The notes: generated by a model from the letters alone, not told the origin. Positions 8,761 to 16,486 are shown, numbered from the stretch's first letter. The stretch is DNA of 23,767 nucleotides from an uncultured Duganella sp. (GCA_946482335.1 CAMLRG010000077.1:1-23767); one strand, 5' to 3'. Numbers and translations: made by a program.

Positions 8761-8837
8761 GGAGTGCACTATATAAGCCTTCACGCATCAATAAAAATGA
8801 ATAATAATGAAGCGAACATTCTCAATTGGAGAACGAT
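8761..8837. promoter_or_regulatory. Divergent promoter region between MFS and LysR genes
   Basis: A 77-base intergenic region, markedly AT-rich between 8770 and 8820 compared with its surroundings. It must hold both promoters and, by analogy with LysR systems, the regulator site. An inverted repeat AATG-N7-CATT (8806-8820) and the palindrome GTGCAC (8764-8769) are visible. No clean T-N11-A LysR motif was found, so the operator itself is not assigned. Confidence 0.5.
8828..8831 (+). promoter_or_regulatory. Ribosome-binding site fixing the LysR start
   Basis: GGAG, 6 bases before ATG 8838. An upstream in-frame TTG at 8826 overlaps this site and is therefore unlikely to be used. Confidence 0.7.
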
Positions 8838-9695
8838 ATGGAACTCTCCTCGCTGCGCATTTTCAAGACCGTTGCCGAAGAGGGCAGCGTGACCCAGGCC
8901 GCGGCCCGGCTGCACCGCGTGCAATCGAACGTCTCGGCCCGCCTGAACCAGCTGGAGGAATCGCTGGGCGTGACCCTGTTCCACCGCTCGGGGCGGCGCA
9001 TGCTGATCACGGCGGAGGGCACGCGCCTGCTGGCGTATGCCGAGCGCCTGCTGCAACTGGCCGATGAAGCGCAAATGTCGGTGCGCGGCGGGCAGGAGCC
9101 GTCCGGGCCCTTGCGCATCGGCTCGATGGAAACCACGGCCGCGGCACGCCTGCCGCGCGTGCTGGGCGCCTTCCACCGCAAGTATCCGGAGGTCGACCTG
9201 CTGCTCGACACCGGCCCGACCGACTACCTGCTGCATGCGGTGCTGAACCATAAGGTCGACGTGGCCCTGGTCTCGGCCCCGGTCGACCGCCCCGAGCTGG
9301 AACAGGTGCCGGTGTTCGTCGAAGAGCTGGTGTTGCTGACGGACGCGCTGCACGGCCCGGTGAGCGGACCGGCCGACGTGGCGCGCCGCACGCTGCTGGG
9401 CTTCCGCAGCGGCTGCTCCTACCGCCGCCGGCTCGAATGGTGGTTTGCCGACGCCGGCGTGGCGCACAGCCGGGTGGCCGAATTCGGCACCTTCGAAGCC
9501 ATCATCGGCTGCGTGGCGGCCGGCATGGGGGTGGCCATGATGCCGCGCGAAGTGCTGCGCCAGCGCGGCCTGGGACGCACCGTGCAATGCCACACGCTGC
9601 CGCCCGATGTTGCAAATGTGGAAACCATGCTAGTCTGGCGCCGCGACATTCCCCACCACGCCGCACGCGACGCCTTCGTGGCCAGCTTCGGCTAA
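8838..9695 (+). CDS. LysR family transcriptional regulator
   Basis: A 285-residue regulator. The N-terminal winged helix-turn-helix is clear (residues 1-60: MELSSLRIFKTVAEEGSVTQ, then AAARLHRVQSNVSARLNQLE and LGVTLFHRSGRRMLITAEG). A LysR substrate-binding domain follows (about 90-285: GPLRIGSMETTAAARLP, LLLDTGPTDYLL, VDVALVSAPVD, GVAMMPREVL). The ATG at 8838 is chosen over TTG 8826 because GGAG lies 6 bases upstream of ATG. It is divergent from the MFS exporter, which it very likely controls, probably together with its own gene. The serine hydrolase starts 16 bases after its stop and may be co-transcribed. The inducer is unknown. Confidence 0.93.
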   Translation: MELSSLRIFKTVAEEGSVTQAAARLHRVQSNVSARLNQLEESLGVTLFHRSGRRMLITAEGTRLLAYAERLLQLADEAQMSVRGGQEPSGPLRIGSMETTAAARLPRVLGAFHRKYPEVDLLLDTGPTDYLLHAVLNHKVDVALVSAPVDRPELEQVPVFVEELVLLTDALHGPVSGPADVARRTLLGFRSGCSYRRRLEWWFADAGVAHSRVAEFGTFEAIIGCVAAGMGVAMMPREVLRQRGLGRTVQCHTLPPDVANVETMLVWRRDIPHHAARDAFVASFG

Positions 9696-9711
9696 AGCAG
9701 AAAGGACTTCG

Positions 9712-11766
9712 ATGAGCAGGATCCACGCGCTGGCCGTTGCCAGCATCTTCGCCGGCAGCGGCGCCATGGCCCAGGCGGCGGCCCCGGAAACCGGCCAGGT
9801 CGAGCGCCTGGTGGCGCAGTGGGACAAGCCCGATGCCCCGGGCGGTGCGATCGCGGTCTACCAGGATGGCAAGCTGGTCTACAGCAAGGGCTTCGGCCTG
9901 GCCAATCTTGAGCACAGGGTGCGCAACACCCCGGCCACGCCGTTCCACGTCGCCTCGGTGTCCAAGCAGTTCACCGCCTTTGCCATCCAGCTGCTGGTCG
10001 ATGACGGCAAGCTGGCGCTCGACGACGACGTGCGCAAATACGTGCCGGAGCTGCGCGAACTGGGCGCCCCCATCACGGTGCGCCAGCTGATGCATCATAC
10101 CAGCGGCCTGCGCGACCAGTGGGCCCTGATGGCGCTGGCCGGCTGGCGCCTGGAGGACGTGATCACCGAGCAGGACCTGATGCGGGTGGTGGGGCGGCAG
10201 CAATCGCTCGACTTCACGCCCGGCACGCGGCACAGCTACAGCAACACCGGCTACATGCTGATGGCCCGGATTGTGGAGCGCGTCTCGGGCCGCCCGCTGG
10301 CGCAGTTCGCGCAAGAGCGCATCTTCGGCCCATTGGGCATGAAGCAGACGCATTTCCACGAGCGGTACGGCGCGCTGGTGCCGGGACGTGCCTCGTCCTA
10401 CGAGCCGGACGAAGATGGCAAGGGCTACCACTATGTCGCGCTCTCCTATTCGAACGTCGGACCGTCCAGCTTGAGTACCACGGTGGAGGACCTGGCGCGC
10501 TGGGAAGCGAACTTCCTGAAGCCGGTGGTGGGCGCCCGAGGCGCGGTGGCGCGCATGGGCGAGCGCGCGGTGCTGGCCAACGGGCGCGAGGTTTCGTATG
10601 CCTCCGGCGTGGCGGTCGGGACCTATCGCGGCTTACCGACCATGTCGCATGATGGCGCCGATGCGGCGTTCCGCAGCACCTACCTGCGTTTCCCCGAGCA
10701 GAAATTTGCGGTGGCCTTGTTGTCGAACGATGGCCGCATGGCGCCGGCCGCGCGGGCGCAGGAGGTGGCGGAAATCTACCTTGGCGCAAAAATGGGACCG
10801 AAGGCTGCCCCCGCGCCGGTGGCGGCCAAGGCCGAGACGGCGGCCATGCCGGCGAACCTCGAGGCCTATGCCGGACGGTTTGGCTCGCCGCAGATCACCT
10901 TGCAGTTTTTCGTCGAAAAGGGGCAACTGCAGGTGCGCAACGATGAGGTGCAGCAGACTGCGTTGAGGATGCTGCGGGCCGGCAGTTTCGAATCGCCGGT
11001 ACACAAGGCACGCATCGATTTCGACGCGCCCGGTGCCGATGGCGTGGTGGCCAACGGCACCCTGCATATGAATGGCGGTTCGCTGGTGCTGCAGCGCATG
11101 TCCAGCCAGCCGCTGGGGGAGTCTGGGGCGCAGCGTTATGTGGGCGAGTATTACAGCGACGAGCTGCACGTGCTGTATTCGGTATTCTTCCGCGACGGCA
11201 AGCTGATGCTGGAATATCCGCGCGGGCAGCTGGCGCTGGGGCAGGTCAGGGAAGGGACGGCGTTCACTGCCGGCTATCCGGTCGGGGAAATTGAGTTCCA
11301 GTGCGAGGCCGCGGCATGCCGTGGCTTCGCCTTGAGGAACCCGAGGGCGCGCGATCTCCAGTTCACCAAAGTGACCTTCGCCGAACGCTTGTTGCCGGCG
11401 CGCCCGGACAAGGCGAAGCTATTCGCGCAGGAGCCGGTCTATTTGCGCGGCAGCATGAACGGATGGAGCATGCGCGACCGCCTGGTGCCCGCCGACGGCG
11501 GCAAGCGGCTGGAGGCTGCCATCCTGATCGAGCCGGGCAGCCATGAATTCAAGATCGGCACGTCGGATTACGCGAAGATCGATCTTGGGCAGGGTATCAA
11601 AGAGGGCGCGGTGGTGCTGGGCCAGGCGCGCAAGCTGGCGGTGATGGAAGCCGGCGGCAACATCCGCATCGAAGTGCCAAGCCGCGCCACCTATCGCTTT
11701 GTGCTCGATGTTGCCGATCCGGCGGCGCCAGCCCTGACCATCGGCCCGGCGGCCCCACCGCAGTAA
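9712..11766 (+). CDS. Serine hydrolase (class C beta-lactamase fold) with CBM-like C-terminal domain
   Basis: A 684-residue exported protein. The signal peptide is about residues 1-22 (ending MAQA-AA). The beta-lactamase/transpeptidase-like catalytic domain spans about 28-355: SxxK is SVSK at 82-85 (Ser82 nucleophile), the second motif is YSN at 176-178, and HDG at 313-315 replaces the KTG triad. A middle beta-rich domain follows (about 375-560; this part is unassigned). The C-terminal domain (about 570-680) with VYLRGSMNGWS and SHEFKIGTSDYAKIDLG resembles AMPK/pullulanase-type glycan-binding modules. Hydrolases of this class act on peptidoglycan peptides, D-amino-acid peptides or esters; which one applies here is not visible. 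AAGGA at 9702-9706 precedes the ATG by 5 bases. It lies 16 bases after the LysR gene and converges with the isocitrate dehydrogenase gene. Confidence 0.88.
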   Translation: MSRIHALAVASIFAGSGAMAQAAAPETGQVERLVAQWDKPDAPGGAIAVYQDGKLVYSKGFGLANLEHRVRNTPATPFHVASVSKQFTAFAIQLLVDDGKLALDDDVRKYVPELRELGAPITVRQLMHHTSGLRDQWALMALAGWRLEDVITEQDLMRVVGRQQSLDFTPGTRHSYSNTGYMLMARIVERVSGRPLAQFAQERIFGPLGMKQTHFHERYGALVPGRASSYEPDEDGKGYHYVALSYSNVGPSSLSTTVEDLARWEANFLKPVVGARGAVARMGERAVLANGREVSYASGVAVGTYRGLPTMSHDGADAAFRSTYLRFPEQKFAVALLSNDGRMAPAARAQEVAEIYLGAKMGPKAAPAPVAAKAETAAMPANLEAYAGRFGSPQITLQFFVEKGQLQVRNDEVQQTALRMLRAGSFESPVHKARIDFDAPGADGVVANGTLHMNGGSLVLQRMSSQPLGESGAQRYVGEYYSDELHVLYSVFFRDGKLMLEYPRGQLALGQVREGTAFTAGYPVGEIEFQCEAAACRGFALRNPRARDLQFTKVTFAERLLPARPDKAKLFAQEPVYLRGSMNGWSMRDRLVPADGGKRLEAAILIEPGSHEFKIGTSDYAKIDLGQGIKEGAVVLGQARKLAVMEAGGNIRIEVPSRATYRFVLDVADPAAPALTIGPAAPPQ

Positions 11767-11869
11767 ACCTTGGGGCAGGGTTGGCGCCATTGACGGGCGC
11801 ATGGCAGGGTGTCGTGGCCGGACTTGCCGTCGTGGCGCGCCGCGCGCCCCGTCGCTGCCGGATACCTTC

Positions 11870-11898
11870 AAAAAAAAGCCCGCATCGGAGATGCGGGC
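11870..11898 (-). terminator. Rho-independent terminator of the isocitrate dehydrogenase gene
   Basis: On the minus strand, a perfect 9-bp stem (GCCCGCATC / GATGCGGGC, 11878-11886 with 11890-11898) with a 3-base loop is followed by eight T residues (11870-11877). It lies 22 bases after the stop codon. On the plus strand the stem is followed only by CCTTT, so it is at best a weak terminator for the convergent hydrolase gene. Confidence 0.93.
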
Positions 11899-11920
11899 CT
11901 TTCGGACGGAGCCGGGCGGC

Positions 11921-14149
11921 TTACAGGGCTGCCAGGGCTTCGTTGAAGGTGGCGCTTGGGCGCATCACGGCGGAGGTCTTGGCGGCGTCCGGCAGGTAGT
12001 AGCCGCCGATGTCCATGGCATGGCCTTGCACGGAGTTCAGCTCTTCCACGATCTTCGCCTCGTTCTCGGTCAGCGCCTTGGCCAGCGGTGCGAACTTGGC
12101 TTGCAGTTCCGCGTCGTCGGTCTGGGTGGCCAGGGCCTGGGCCCAGTACATCGACAGGTAGAAGTGGCTGCCGCGGTTGTCCAGCTCACCGGTGCGTGGC
12201 GATGGCGACTTGTTGTTGTCCAGCAGTTTGCCGGTGGCTTCGTCCAGGGTCTTGGCCAGGATCTTGGCCTTGGCGTTGCCGGACTTGATGCCCAGCTCTT
12301 CCAGCGAGACGGCCAGGGCCAGGAATTCGCCCAGCGAATCCCAGCGCAGGTGGTTCTCTTCCACCAGCTGCTTGACGTGCTTCGGTGCCGAGCCGCCGGC
12401 GCCGGTTTCGTACATGCCGCCGCCCGCCATCAGGGGGACGATCGACAGCATCTTGGCCGAGGTGCCCAGTTCCAGGATCGGGAACAGGTCGGTCAGGTAG
12501 TCGCGCAGGATGTTGCCGGTCACCGAGATGGTGTCCAGGCCGCGCGAGACGCGCTCCAGGGTGTAGCGCATGGCGCGCACTTGCGACATGATCTGGATGT
12601 CCAGGCCGGTGGTGTCGTGGTCTTTCAGGTAGGTCTCGACCTTCTTGATCACTTCCGCTTCGTGCGGACGGTAGGTGTCGAGCCAGAACACGGCAGGCAT
12701 GCCGGAATTGCGGGCGCGGGTGACGGCCAGCTTGACCCAGTCGCGGATCGGGGCGTCCTTCACCTGGCACATGCGCCAGATGTCGCCTTCTTCCACGTTC
12801 TGGGTCAGCAGCACTTCGCCGGTGGCCAGGTCGGTGATGTTGGCGACGCCGGCTTCCGGCACTTCGAAGGTCTTGTCGTGCGAACCGTATTCCTCGGCTT
12901 GCTGCGCCATCAGGCCGACGTTCGGCACGGTGCCCATGGTCTTCGGATCGAAGTTGCCATGCCACTTGCAGAAGTTGATCATCTCCTGGTAGATGCGGGC
13001 GAAGGTCGATTCAGGCATGACGGCCTTGACGTCCTTCGGACGGCCGTTGGCGTCCCACATCTTGCCGCCGATGCGGATCATGGCTGGCATGGAGGCGTCG
13101 ACGATCACGTCGTTCGGCGAGTGGAAGTTGGTGATGCCCTTGGCCGAATCGACCATGGCCAGTTCCGGACGGGTGGCGTGGCAGGCGTGCAGGTCCTTCA
13201 GGATTTCCTCCTTCTGGGAAGCCGGCAGCTTTTCGATCTTTTCGTACAGGTTGGACATGCCGTTGTTCACGTTCACGCCCAGTTCGTCAAACAGCTTGGC
13301 GTGCTTGGCGAATGCGTCCTTGTAGAAGATGCGTACGCAGTGGCCGAACACGATCGGGTGCGACACCTTCATCATGGTGGCCTTCACGTGCAGCGAGAAC
13401 ATGACGCCGGTCTTGTAGGCGTCGTCGATCTGCTTCTCGTAGAAGTCCAGCAGTTCTTTCTTCGACATGAACATGGAGTCGATGATTTCGCCGGCCTGCA
13501 GCGAGACCTTCGGCTTCAGCACGATGGTCTTGCCGGAAGCGGTGATCAGCTCCATCTTCACGTCGCGCGCCTTGTCCAGGGTCATGGACTTTTCGCCGTG
13601 GTAGAAGTCGCCATGGTGCATGTGCGACACGTGGGTGCGCGATGCCTGGCTCCATTCGCCCATGGAGTGCGGGTTCTTGCGGGCGTATTCCTTGACGGCC
13701 TTCGGCGCGCGGCGGTCGGAGTTACCTTCGCGCAGGACCGGGTTCACGGCCGAGCCGATGCACTTGCCGTAACGGGCTTTCAGTGCCTTCTCTTCTTCGG
13801 TCTTGGCGTCTTCAGGGTAGTCAGGCAGCTTGTAGCCGCGCGCCTGCAGTTCGCGCACGCAGGCGATCAGCTGGGAGACCGATGCCGAAATATTCGGCAG
13901 CTTGATGATGTTGGTGTCGGGATTCTGGGTCAGGGCGCCCAGCTCGGCCAGGTTGTCCGGCACTTTCTGTTCGTCGGTCAGGCATTCCGGGAAGGCGGCC
14001 AGCACGCGGGCGGCGACCGAAATATCGCTGGTCACGACGTCGACGCCGGCCGGGGCCGCGAACTTCTGCACGATCGGCAGCAGGGAATAAGTCGCCAGCA
14101 GCGGCGCTTCGTCGGTAAGGGTGTAGATGATTTTGGACTTTTGAGACAT
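11921..14149 (-). CDS. icd: NADP-dependent isocitrate dehydrogenase, monomeric type
   Basis: A 742-residue TCA-cycle enzyme converting isocitrate and NADP+ to 2-oxoglutarate, CO2 and NADPH (EC 1.1.1.42). Its length and sequence are those of the large monomeric class known from Azotobacter and Vibrio, not the ~415-residue homodimeric class. Recognisable blocks include [20 protein letters not shown] at the N-terminus, [54 protein letters not shown] and [20 protein letters not shown]. The ATG at 14149 is preferred over the in-frame upstream ATG at 14164 (adding MREYH) because GAGGG at 14158-14162 precedes 14149 with normal spacing. It is transcribed alone or with the DUF1697 gene 97 bases upstream, and ends at a strong terminator. 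Confidence 0.96.
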   Translation of the reverse strand: MSQKSKIIYTLTDEAPLLATYSLLPIVQKFAAPAGVDVVTSDISVAARVLAAFPECLTDEQKVPDNLAELGALTQNPDTNIIKLPNISASVSQLIACVRELQARGYKLPDYPEDAKTEEEKALKARYGKCIGSAVNPVLREGNSDRRAPKAVKEYARKNPHSMGEWSQASRTHVSHMHHGDFYHGEKSMTLDKARDVKMELITASGKTIVLKPKVSLQAGEIIDSMFMSKKELLDFYEKQIDDAYKTGVMFSLHVKATMMKVSHPIVFGHCVRIFYKDAFAKHAKLFDELGVNVNNGMSNLYEKIEKLPASQKEEILKDLHACHATRPELAMVDSAKGITNFHSPNDVIVDASMPAMIRIGGKMWDANGRPKDVKAVMPESTFARIYQEMINFCKWHGNFDPKTMGTVPNVGLMAQQAEEYGSHDKTFEVPEAGVANITDLATGEVLLTQNVEEGDIWRMCQVKDAPIRDWVKLAVTRARNSGMPAVFWLDTYRPHEAEVIKKVETYLKDHDTTGLDIQIMSQVRAMRYTLERVSRGLDTISVTGNILRDYLTDLFPILELGTSAKMLSIVPLMAGGGMYETGAGGSAPKHVKQLVEENHLRWDSLGEFLALAVSLEELGIKSGNAKAKILAKTLDEATGKLLDNNKSPSPRTGELDNRGSHFYLSMYWAQALATQTDDAELQAKFAPLAKALTENEAKIVEELNSVQGHAMDIGGYYLPDAAKTSAVMRPSATFNEALAAL

Positions 14150-14196
14150 GTGGTATTCCCTCAAATGCGGATGGTGTGCAGCGGATTAAGGCGCAT

Positions 14197-14202
14197 ATTG
14201 TA
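14197..14202 (-). promoter_or_regulatory. Possible -10 box for isocitrate dehydrogenase
   Basis: TACAAT on the minus strand, 47 bases upstream of the start and within an AT-richer 97-base gap. The best upstream partner (TTACCA) sits 19 bases away, which is long, so this is tentative. Confidence 0.3.
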
Positions 14203-14246
14203 CGCGCTGTTGAGGAAATATTGGTAATCGGGACTTACCCGTAGGG

Positions 14247-14762
14247 TTATGCGGCGGCGCATTTGCGCACCGTGTCCCAGGTGCGGGTGGTGATGTCCTT
14301 GCCGAAGGTCTTTTCGATCAGGCGCATGAAAACCGGGCCGTCGGCGCTCGGTTCGTAGGCGGAAAAGACTTCGCGGCCGCGCACGCCCACGATGGCGGCG
14401 CCGCTGATGGGCGGCGGCAGCACGGTCGCGGCAGCCGGCGCTGCGCGCAGGAAGCTCACCACGCGCTTGGGGCCGGTGGCGCCGCCGAAGCCGGGGTAGG
14501 GGTCGTTCTCCAGCAAGTCTTGCAAGTGCTGCTGGGAGCGGATAATGGTGTAGAAGGTGCGGCCCAGGGTGTGTTCCATGGCCGCCTCGGCCTTGCGTTC
14601 CAGCGCGCTTTCGCTGGCGGCGCGGGCGTCGAAGGCGACATTGCCGCTTGATAGAAGTGTCTTTACGTTGGAAAATCCGGCACTCTCGAAGGCCGCTTTC
14701 AATTGCGGCATCTTGCAATTCATCGGGCTGACGCCGCGGAGCAGGGCAATATAGCGAGGCAT
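14247..14762 (-). CDS. DUF1697 domain-containing protein
   Basis: A 171-residue cytoplasmic protein of the DUF1697 family. The N-terminal RYIALLRGVSP, the block MPQLKAAFESAGFSNVKTLL followed by SSGNVAF, and the C-terminal VFMRLIEKTFGKDITTRTWDTV are the conserved family features. Length is about normal for the family. No biochemical function is established. Its start codon is separated by one base from the GTG start of the divergent ferredoxin gene, and no clear ribosome-binding site is visible before it. An internal Met14 would destroy the conserved N-terminus, so ATG 14762 is kept. Confidence 0.88.
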   Translation of the reverse strand: MPRYIALLRGVSPMNCKMPQLKAAFESAGFSNVKTLLSSGNVAFDARAASESALERKAEAAMEHTLGRTFYTIIRSQQHLQDLLENDPYPGFGGATGPKRVVSFLRAAPAAATVLPPPISGAAIVGVRGREVFSAYEPSADGPVFMRLIEKTFGKDITTRTWDTVRKCAAA

Positions 14763-14763
14763 T

Positions 14764-15054
14764 GTGTTTCAGATAAGAGTTGAGCCGAAGGGATTATCGT
14801 TCGAAACGGATGGCGAAGCCAGCCTGCTGGTGGCGGCCGCGCGCGCCGGGGTGGTGTTGCCGAGTTCCTGCCGCAATGGCACCTGCCGCACCTGCCTGTG
14901 CCAGCTGCAAAGCGGCGCGGCGCGCCACCTGATCGAATGGCCGGGCCTGAGCCGGGAAGAGCAGCAGGATGGCTATATCCTGCCGTGCGTGGCGGTGGCC
15001 ACCTCCGACCTGGTCCTCATAGCGCCGGCGGCACGGTTTACGCCAATTTCTTAA
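14764..15054 (+). CDS. 2Fe-2S plant-type ferredoxin
   Basis: A 96-residue soluble electron carrier. The cluster ligands fit the plant-type pattern: Cys36, Cys41, Cys44 and Cys75 (CRNGTCRTC, then YILPCVA), i.e. C-X4-C-X2-C-X30-C. Cys46 is an additional cysteine outside the pattern. GTG is the only reasonable start, with GAGG (14756-14759) 4 bases upstream, slightly closer than usual. It is a stand-alone ferredoxin with no reductase or oxygenase gene beside it, so its partner is unknown. It is divergent from DUF1697 with one base between the start codons, so its promoter must lie inside that coding region. Confidence 0.9.
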   Translation: MFQIRVEPKGLSFETDGEASLLVAAARAGVVLPSSCRNGTCRTCLCQLQSGAARHLIEWPGLSREEQQDGYILPCVAVATSDLVLIAPAARFTPIS

Positions 15055-15060
15055 AGGGGT

Positions 15061-15089
15061 TTCTCAATTCCCCCAGCTATTGCTATAGT
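15061..15089 (+). promoter_or_regulatory. Candidate promoter of the M15-like peptidase gene
   Basis: TTCTCA (15061-15066), a 17-base spacer and TATAGT (15084-15089). The -10 box lies inside the hairpin/inverted repeat described next, so a protein binding that repeat could block transcription. Confidence 0.4.
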
Positions 15090-15109
15090 AACCCTATCGC
15101 AATAGCTGG
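15073..15109. repeat. Long inverted repeat (hairpin) before the M15-like peptidase gene
   Basis: Eleven consecutive pairs (15073-15083 with 15099-15109, core AGCTATTGC / GCAATAGCT), one mismatch, then four more pairs (15085-15088 with 15094-15097) around a 5-base loop: 15 of 16 positions paired. No T-run follows, so it is not a standard terminator of the ferredoxin gene. The right arm includes the only Shine-Dalgarno-like bases (GGA 15108-15110). It is either a DNA operator or an RNA structure. Confidence 0.85.
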
Positions 15110-15116
15110 ATTTGCC

Positions 15117-15737
15117 ATGGCAACAACACGTAGAGACTTCCTTCATATGGTGGCGGGGACCACGCTGGCGGGGCTGCCGCTGGTCGGCCACAGCCGCGCG
15201 GCCCAGGAGCCGGAACCGCCGCCCGATATTTTCGACGCCCAGATGCTGGACCTGGAATTCTGGGTCAAGCCGCGCACCATCAGCGTGATCCGGCCGCAGA
15301 GCGGGGAGAAGGCGCGGCTGACGTATTGGAAGGATGGGGAAATCATCGATGCGGCTTACCAGGAACTGTGCCATCTGCTGCGCGACGTGAACGGCAGGGA
15401 GACGGCGCCGATCGATCCGAAATTGTTTGAAACCCTGTGGGGGGCGCAGGCCTTCGTGCAGCGCTTCGGGATCGAGAGTCCGCTGGAGATCTTGTCGGGG
15501 TATCGCACGCCGGCGTCCAACAAGCGGCTGATCGAGCAGGGGATCCCGGCGGCGCGCCAGTCGCTGCATATGAGCGGGAAGGCGGCGGATATCCGGATTC
15601 CGAATTTGAATGCGGAAGTGCTGGGGAGTCTGGTGCGCAGTTTCCGGCAGGGGGGCGTGGGGTTCTATTACCGCGAGGGGCCGCGGGGCGGGTGGATCCA
15701 TGCGGATACGGGGCTGCAGCGGTCCTGGAAAGGCTAA
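15117..15737 (+). CDS. DUF882/YcbK-like M15-type murein peptidase, Tat-exported
   Basis: A 206-residue protein. The N-terminus TTRRDFLHMVAGTTLAGLPL is a twin-arginine (Tat) export signal (RRDFL at 5-9) with cleavage likely near AAQ at 28-30. The remainder is a peptidase M15A/DUF882 domain. The zinc ligands expected for this family are visible: His151 and Asp158 in SLHMSGKAADIRI, and His195 in GWIHADTG. EILSGYRTPASNKRL is also family-typical. Members are predicted periplasmic D,D- or L,D-carboxypeptidases or endopeptidases acting on peptidoglycan peptides. ATG 15117 is chosen because it gives the intact Tat signal; the longer open frame upstream has no family similarity. The long hairpin ends 7 bases before the start. 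The stop codon touches the 115-bp REP-like element. Confidence 0.9.
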   Translation: MATTRRDFLHMVAGTTLAGLPLVGHSRAAQEPEPPPDIFDAQMLDLEFWVKPRTISVIRPQSGEKARLTYWKDGEIIDAAYQELCHLLRDVNGRETAPIDPKLFETLWGAQAFVQRFGIESPLEILSGYRTPASNKRLIEQGIPAARQSLHMSGKAADIRIPNLNAEVLGSLVRSFRQGGVGFYYREGPRGGWIHADTGLQRSWKG

Positions 15738-15851
15738 AACCGGTAAGGCGGGGTCAGGCGGGACGGCCATCCGGCGAGGGCCAGACCCCGGGCCCGCGGC
15801 GGCCGCGTATCGGGGTCTGACCCTCCGGGTCTGACCCCGGTTTACCGGTTT
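15737..15851. repeat. 115-bp REP-doublet / REPIN-like palindromic element
   Basis: Bounded by 21-base imperfect inverted repeats that match at 19 of 21 positions: 15737-15757 and 15831-15851. The outer AAACCGGTAA is perfect, and so is the inner CGGGGTCAG. Inside lie two copies of the palindrome GGGTCTGACCC (15813-15823 and 15827-15837) and CCAGACCCC (15781-15789). The element exactly fills the gap between two convergent genes; its outermost base on each side is part of a stop codon. The CGGGGTCAG core is shared with the ends of the RAYT element near 20.2-21.1 kb. It could also act as a two-way terminator. Confidence 0.8.
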
Positions 15852-16036
15852 CAGTGGTAGTAATAAGCCGGCGTCGGCACCGCATCGGTGCGCGCCAGCC
15901 GCTCCGCCTCCAGGTCCACCGGATGATCCCACCAGATATTCCACCCGCGCCGCTGGTCTTCCACCAGCTCCGGATGCTCATCCAGCAACTGCCCGAAAAA
16001 GCGTTCAAACTCAGAAACATATTCGTTTACTTTCAT
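15851..16036 (-). CDS. DUF3460 family small protein
   Basis: A 61-residue protein. The pattern YVSEFERFFGQLLDEHPELV followed by EDQRRGWNIWWDHPVDLEAE and a terminal aromatic tail (PTPAYYYH) is that of DUF3460, a small protein family I know from betaproteobacteria. Function is unknown. GGGAGG (16041-16046 on the minus strand) precedes the ATG by 4 bases. It is divergent from the 134-residue unknown gene with 35 bases between them. Confidence 0.85.
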   Translation of the reverse strand: MKVNEYVSEFERFFGQLLDEHPELVEDQRRGWNIWWDHPVDLEAERLARTDAVPTPAYYYH

Positions 16037-16071
16037 ACTGCCTCCCGACGTTTCGGTTACACTCCTGACCC

Positions 16072-16476
16072 ATGTTTAATCACGATGACGAAGCGGCCAA
16101 GCCGCGTTTTCGCCCGGTGCCATGGACCGCACTGGAAACCCCGCAGGACGTGGAGCTGTGGATCGCCGAGCACGACCTGGCGCTGAAGGAACACGTCGGC
16201 AAGCAGGAGACCGGCTACGGCGTCTGCTTCAGCCTGGCCGAGGGTGGCGATATCGTCATGCAAACCAGCGAGGGTGCCGTCATCCTCGATGTTACGCCAG
16301 AAGCCGATTGGGTGGAGCCCCTGCTGTGCGCCGTGGCCGGCACCGAGCCGCCCAAGGGGCGGCTGTGGGTGCTGCCGGAGGATAAGCTGGTGCAGCTCAT
16401 CCTTGGCCTGTCCACGCTGGTCGCCAGCACCACCCTCGTCGTGGGCCACAATTTCGGACGCCGCCGTTCTTATTAA
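16072..16476 (+). CDS. Unknown 134-residue protein leading the amino-acid transporter operon
   Basis: I do not recognise a family. The protein is acidic and tryptophan-containing (PWTALETPQDVELWIAEHDL at 17-36) with a likely beta-rich middle (GYGVCFSLAEGG, then VILDVTPEADW). A hydrophobic stretch near the C-terminus (about 109-124, ILGLSTLVASTTLVVG) could be a tail anchor or a buried helix. No signal peptide is seen. The start lacks a visible ribosome-binding site; the coding frame and the short distance to the next gene support it. The next gene's AAGGA begins inside this gene's stop codon and its ATG comes 10 bases after, so the two are almost certainly co-transcribed. It may be a transporter-associated protein, but that rests on position only. 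Confidence 0.72.
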   Translation: MFNHDDEAAKPRFRPVPWTALETPQDVELWIAEHDLALKEHVGKQETGYGVCFSLAEGGDIVMQTSEGAVILDVTPEADWVEPLLCAVAGTEPPKGRLWVLPEDKLVQLILGLSTLVASTTLVVGHNFGRRRSY

Positions 16477-16486
16477 AGGATCCCTG

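Noticed and set aside
7157..8791. A 544-codon frame ending in the tautomerase, looking like a large fusion protein
   Set aside because: The upstream part is an out-of-frame reading of the MFS transporter, rich in Arg/Gly/Ala. The tautomerase has its own ribosome-binding site and needs Pro right after Met.
8806..8820. AATG-N7-CATT as a LysR operator
   Set aside because: It lacks the T-N11-A form and lies very near the LysR ribosome-binding site; kept only as a note in the divergent region.
11785..11803. Small GCGCC/GGCGC stem after the serine hydrolase
   Set aside because: Five pairs with a 7-base loop and no T-run; not convincing as a terminator.
11801..14227. An 808-codon open frame on the plus strand
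   Set aside because: Antisense shadow of the isocitrate dehydrogenase gene, which is unmistakable; the shadow shows no family similarity and has a His/Val/Gly-rich composition.
15737..15851. CRISPR array or tandem repeat at the GGGTCTGACCC copies
   Set aside because: Only two direct copies with a 3-base spacer; the inverted end structure fits a REP-type element instead.
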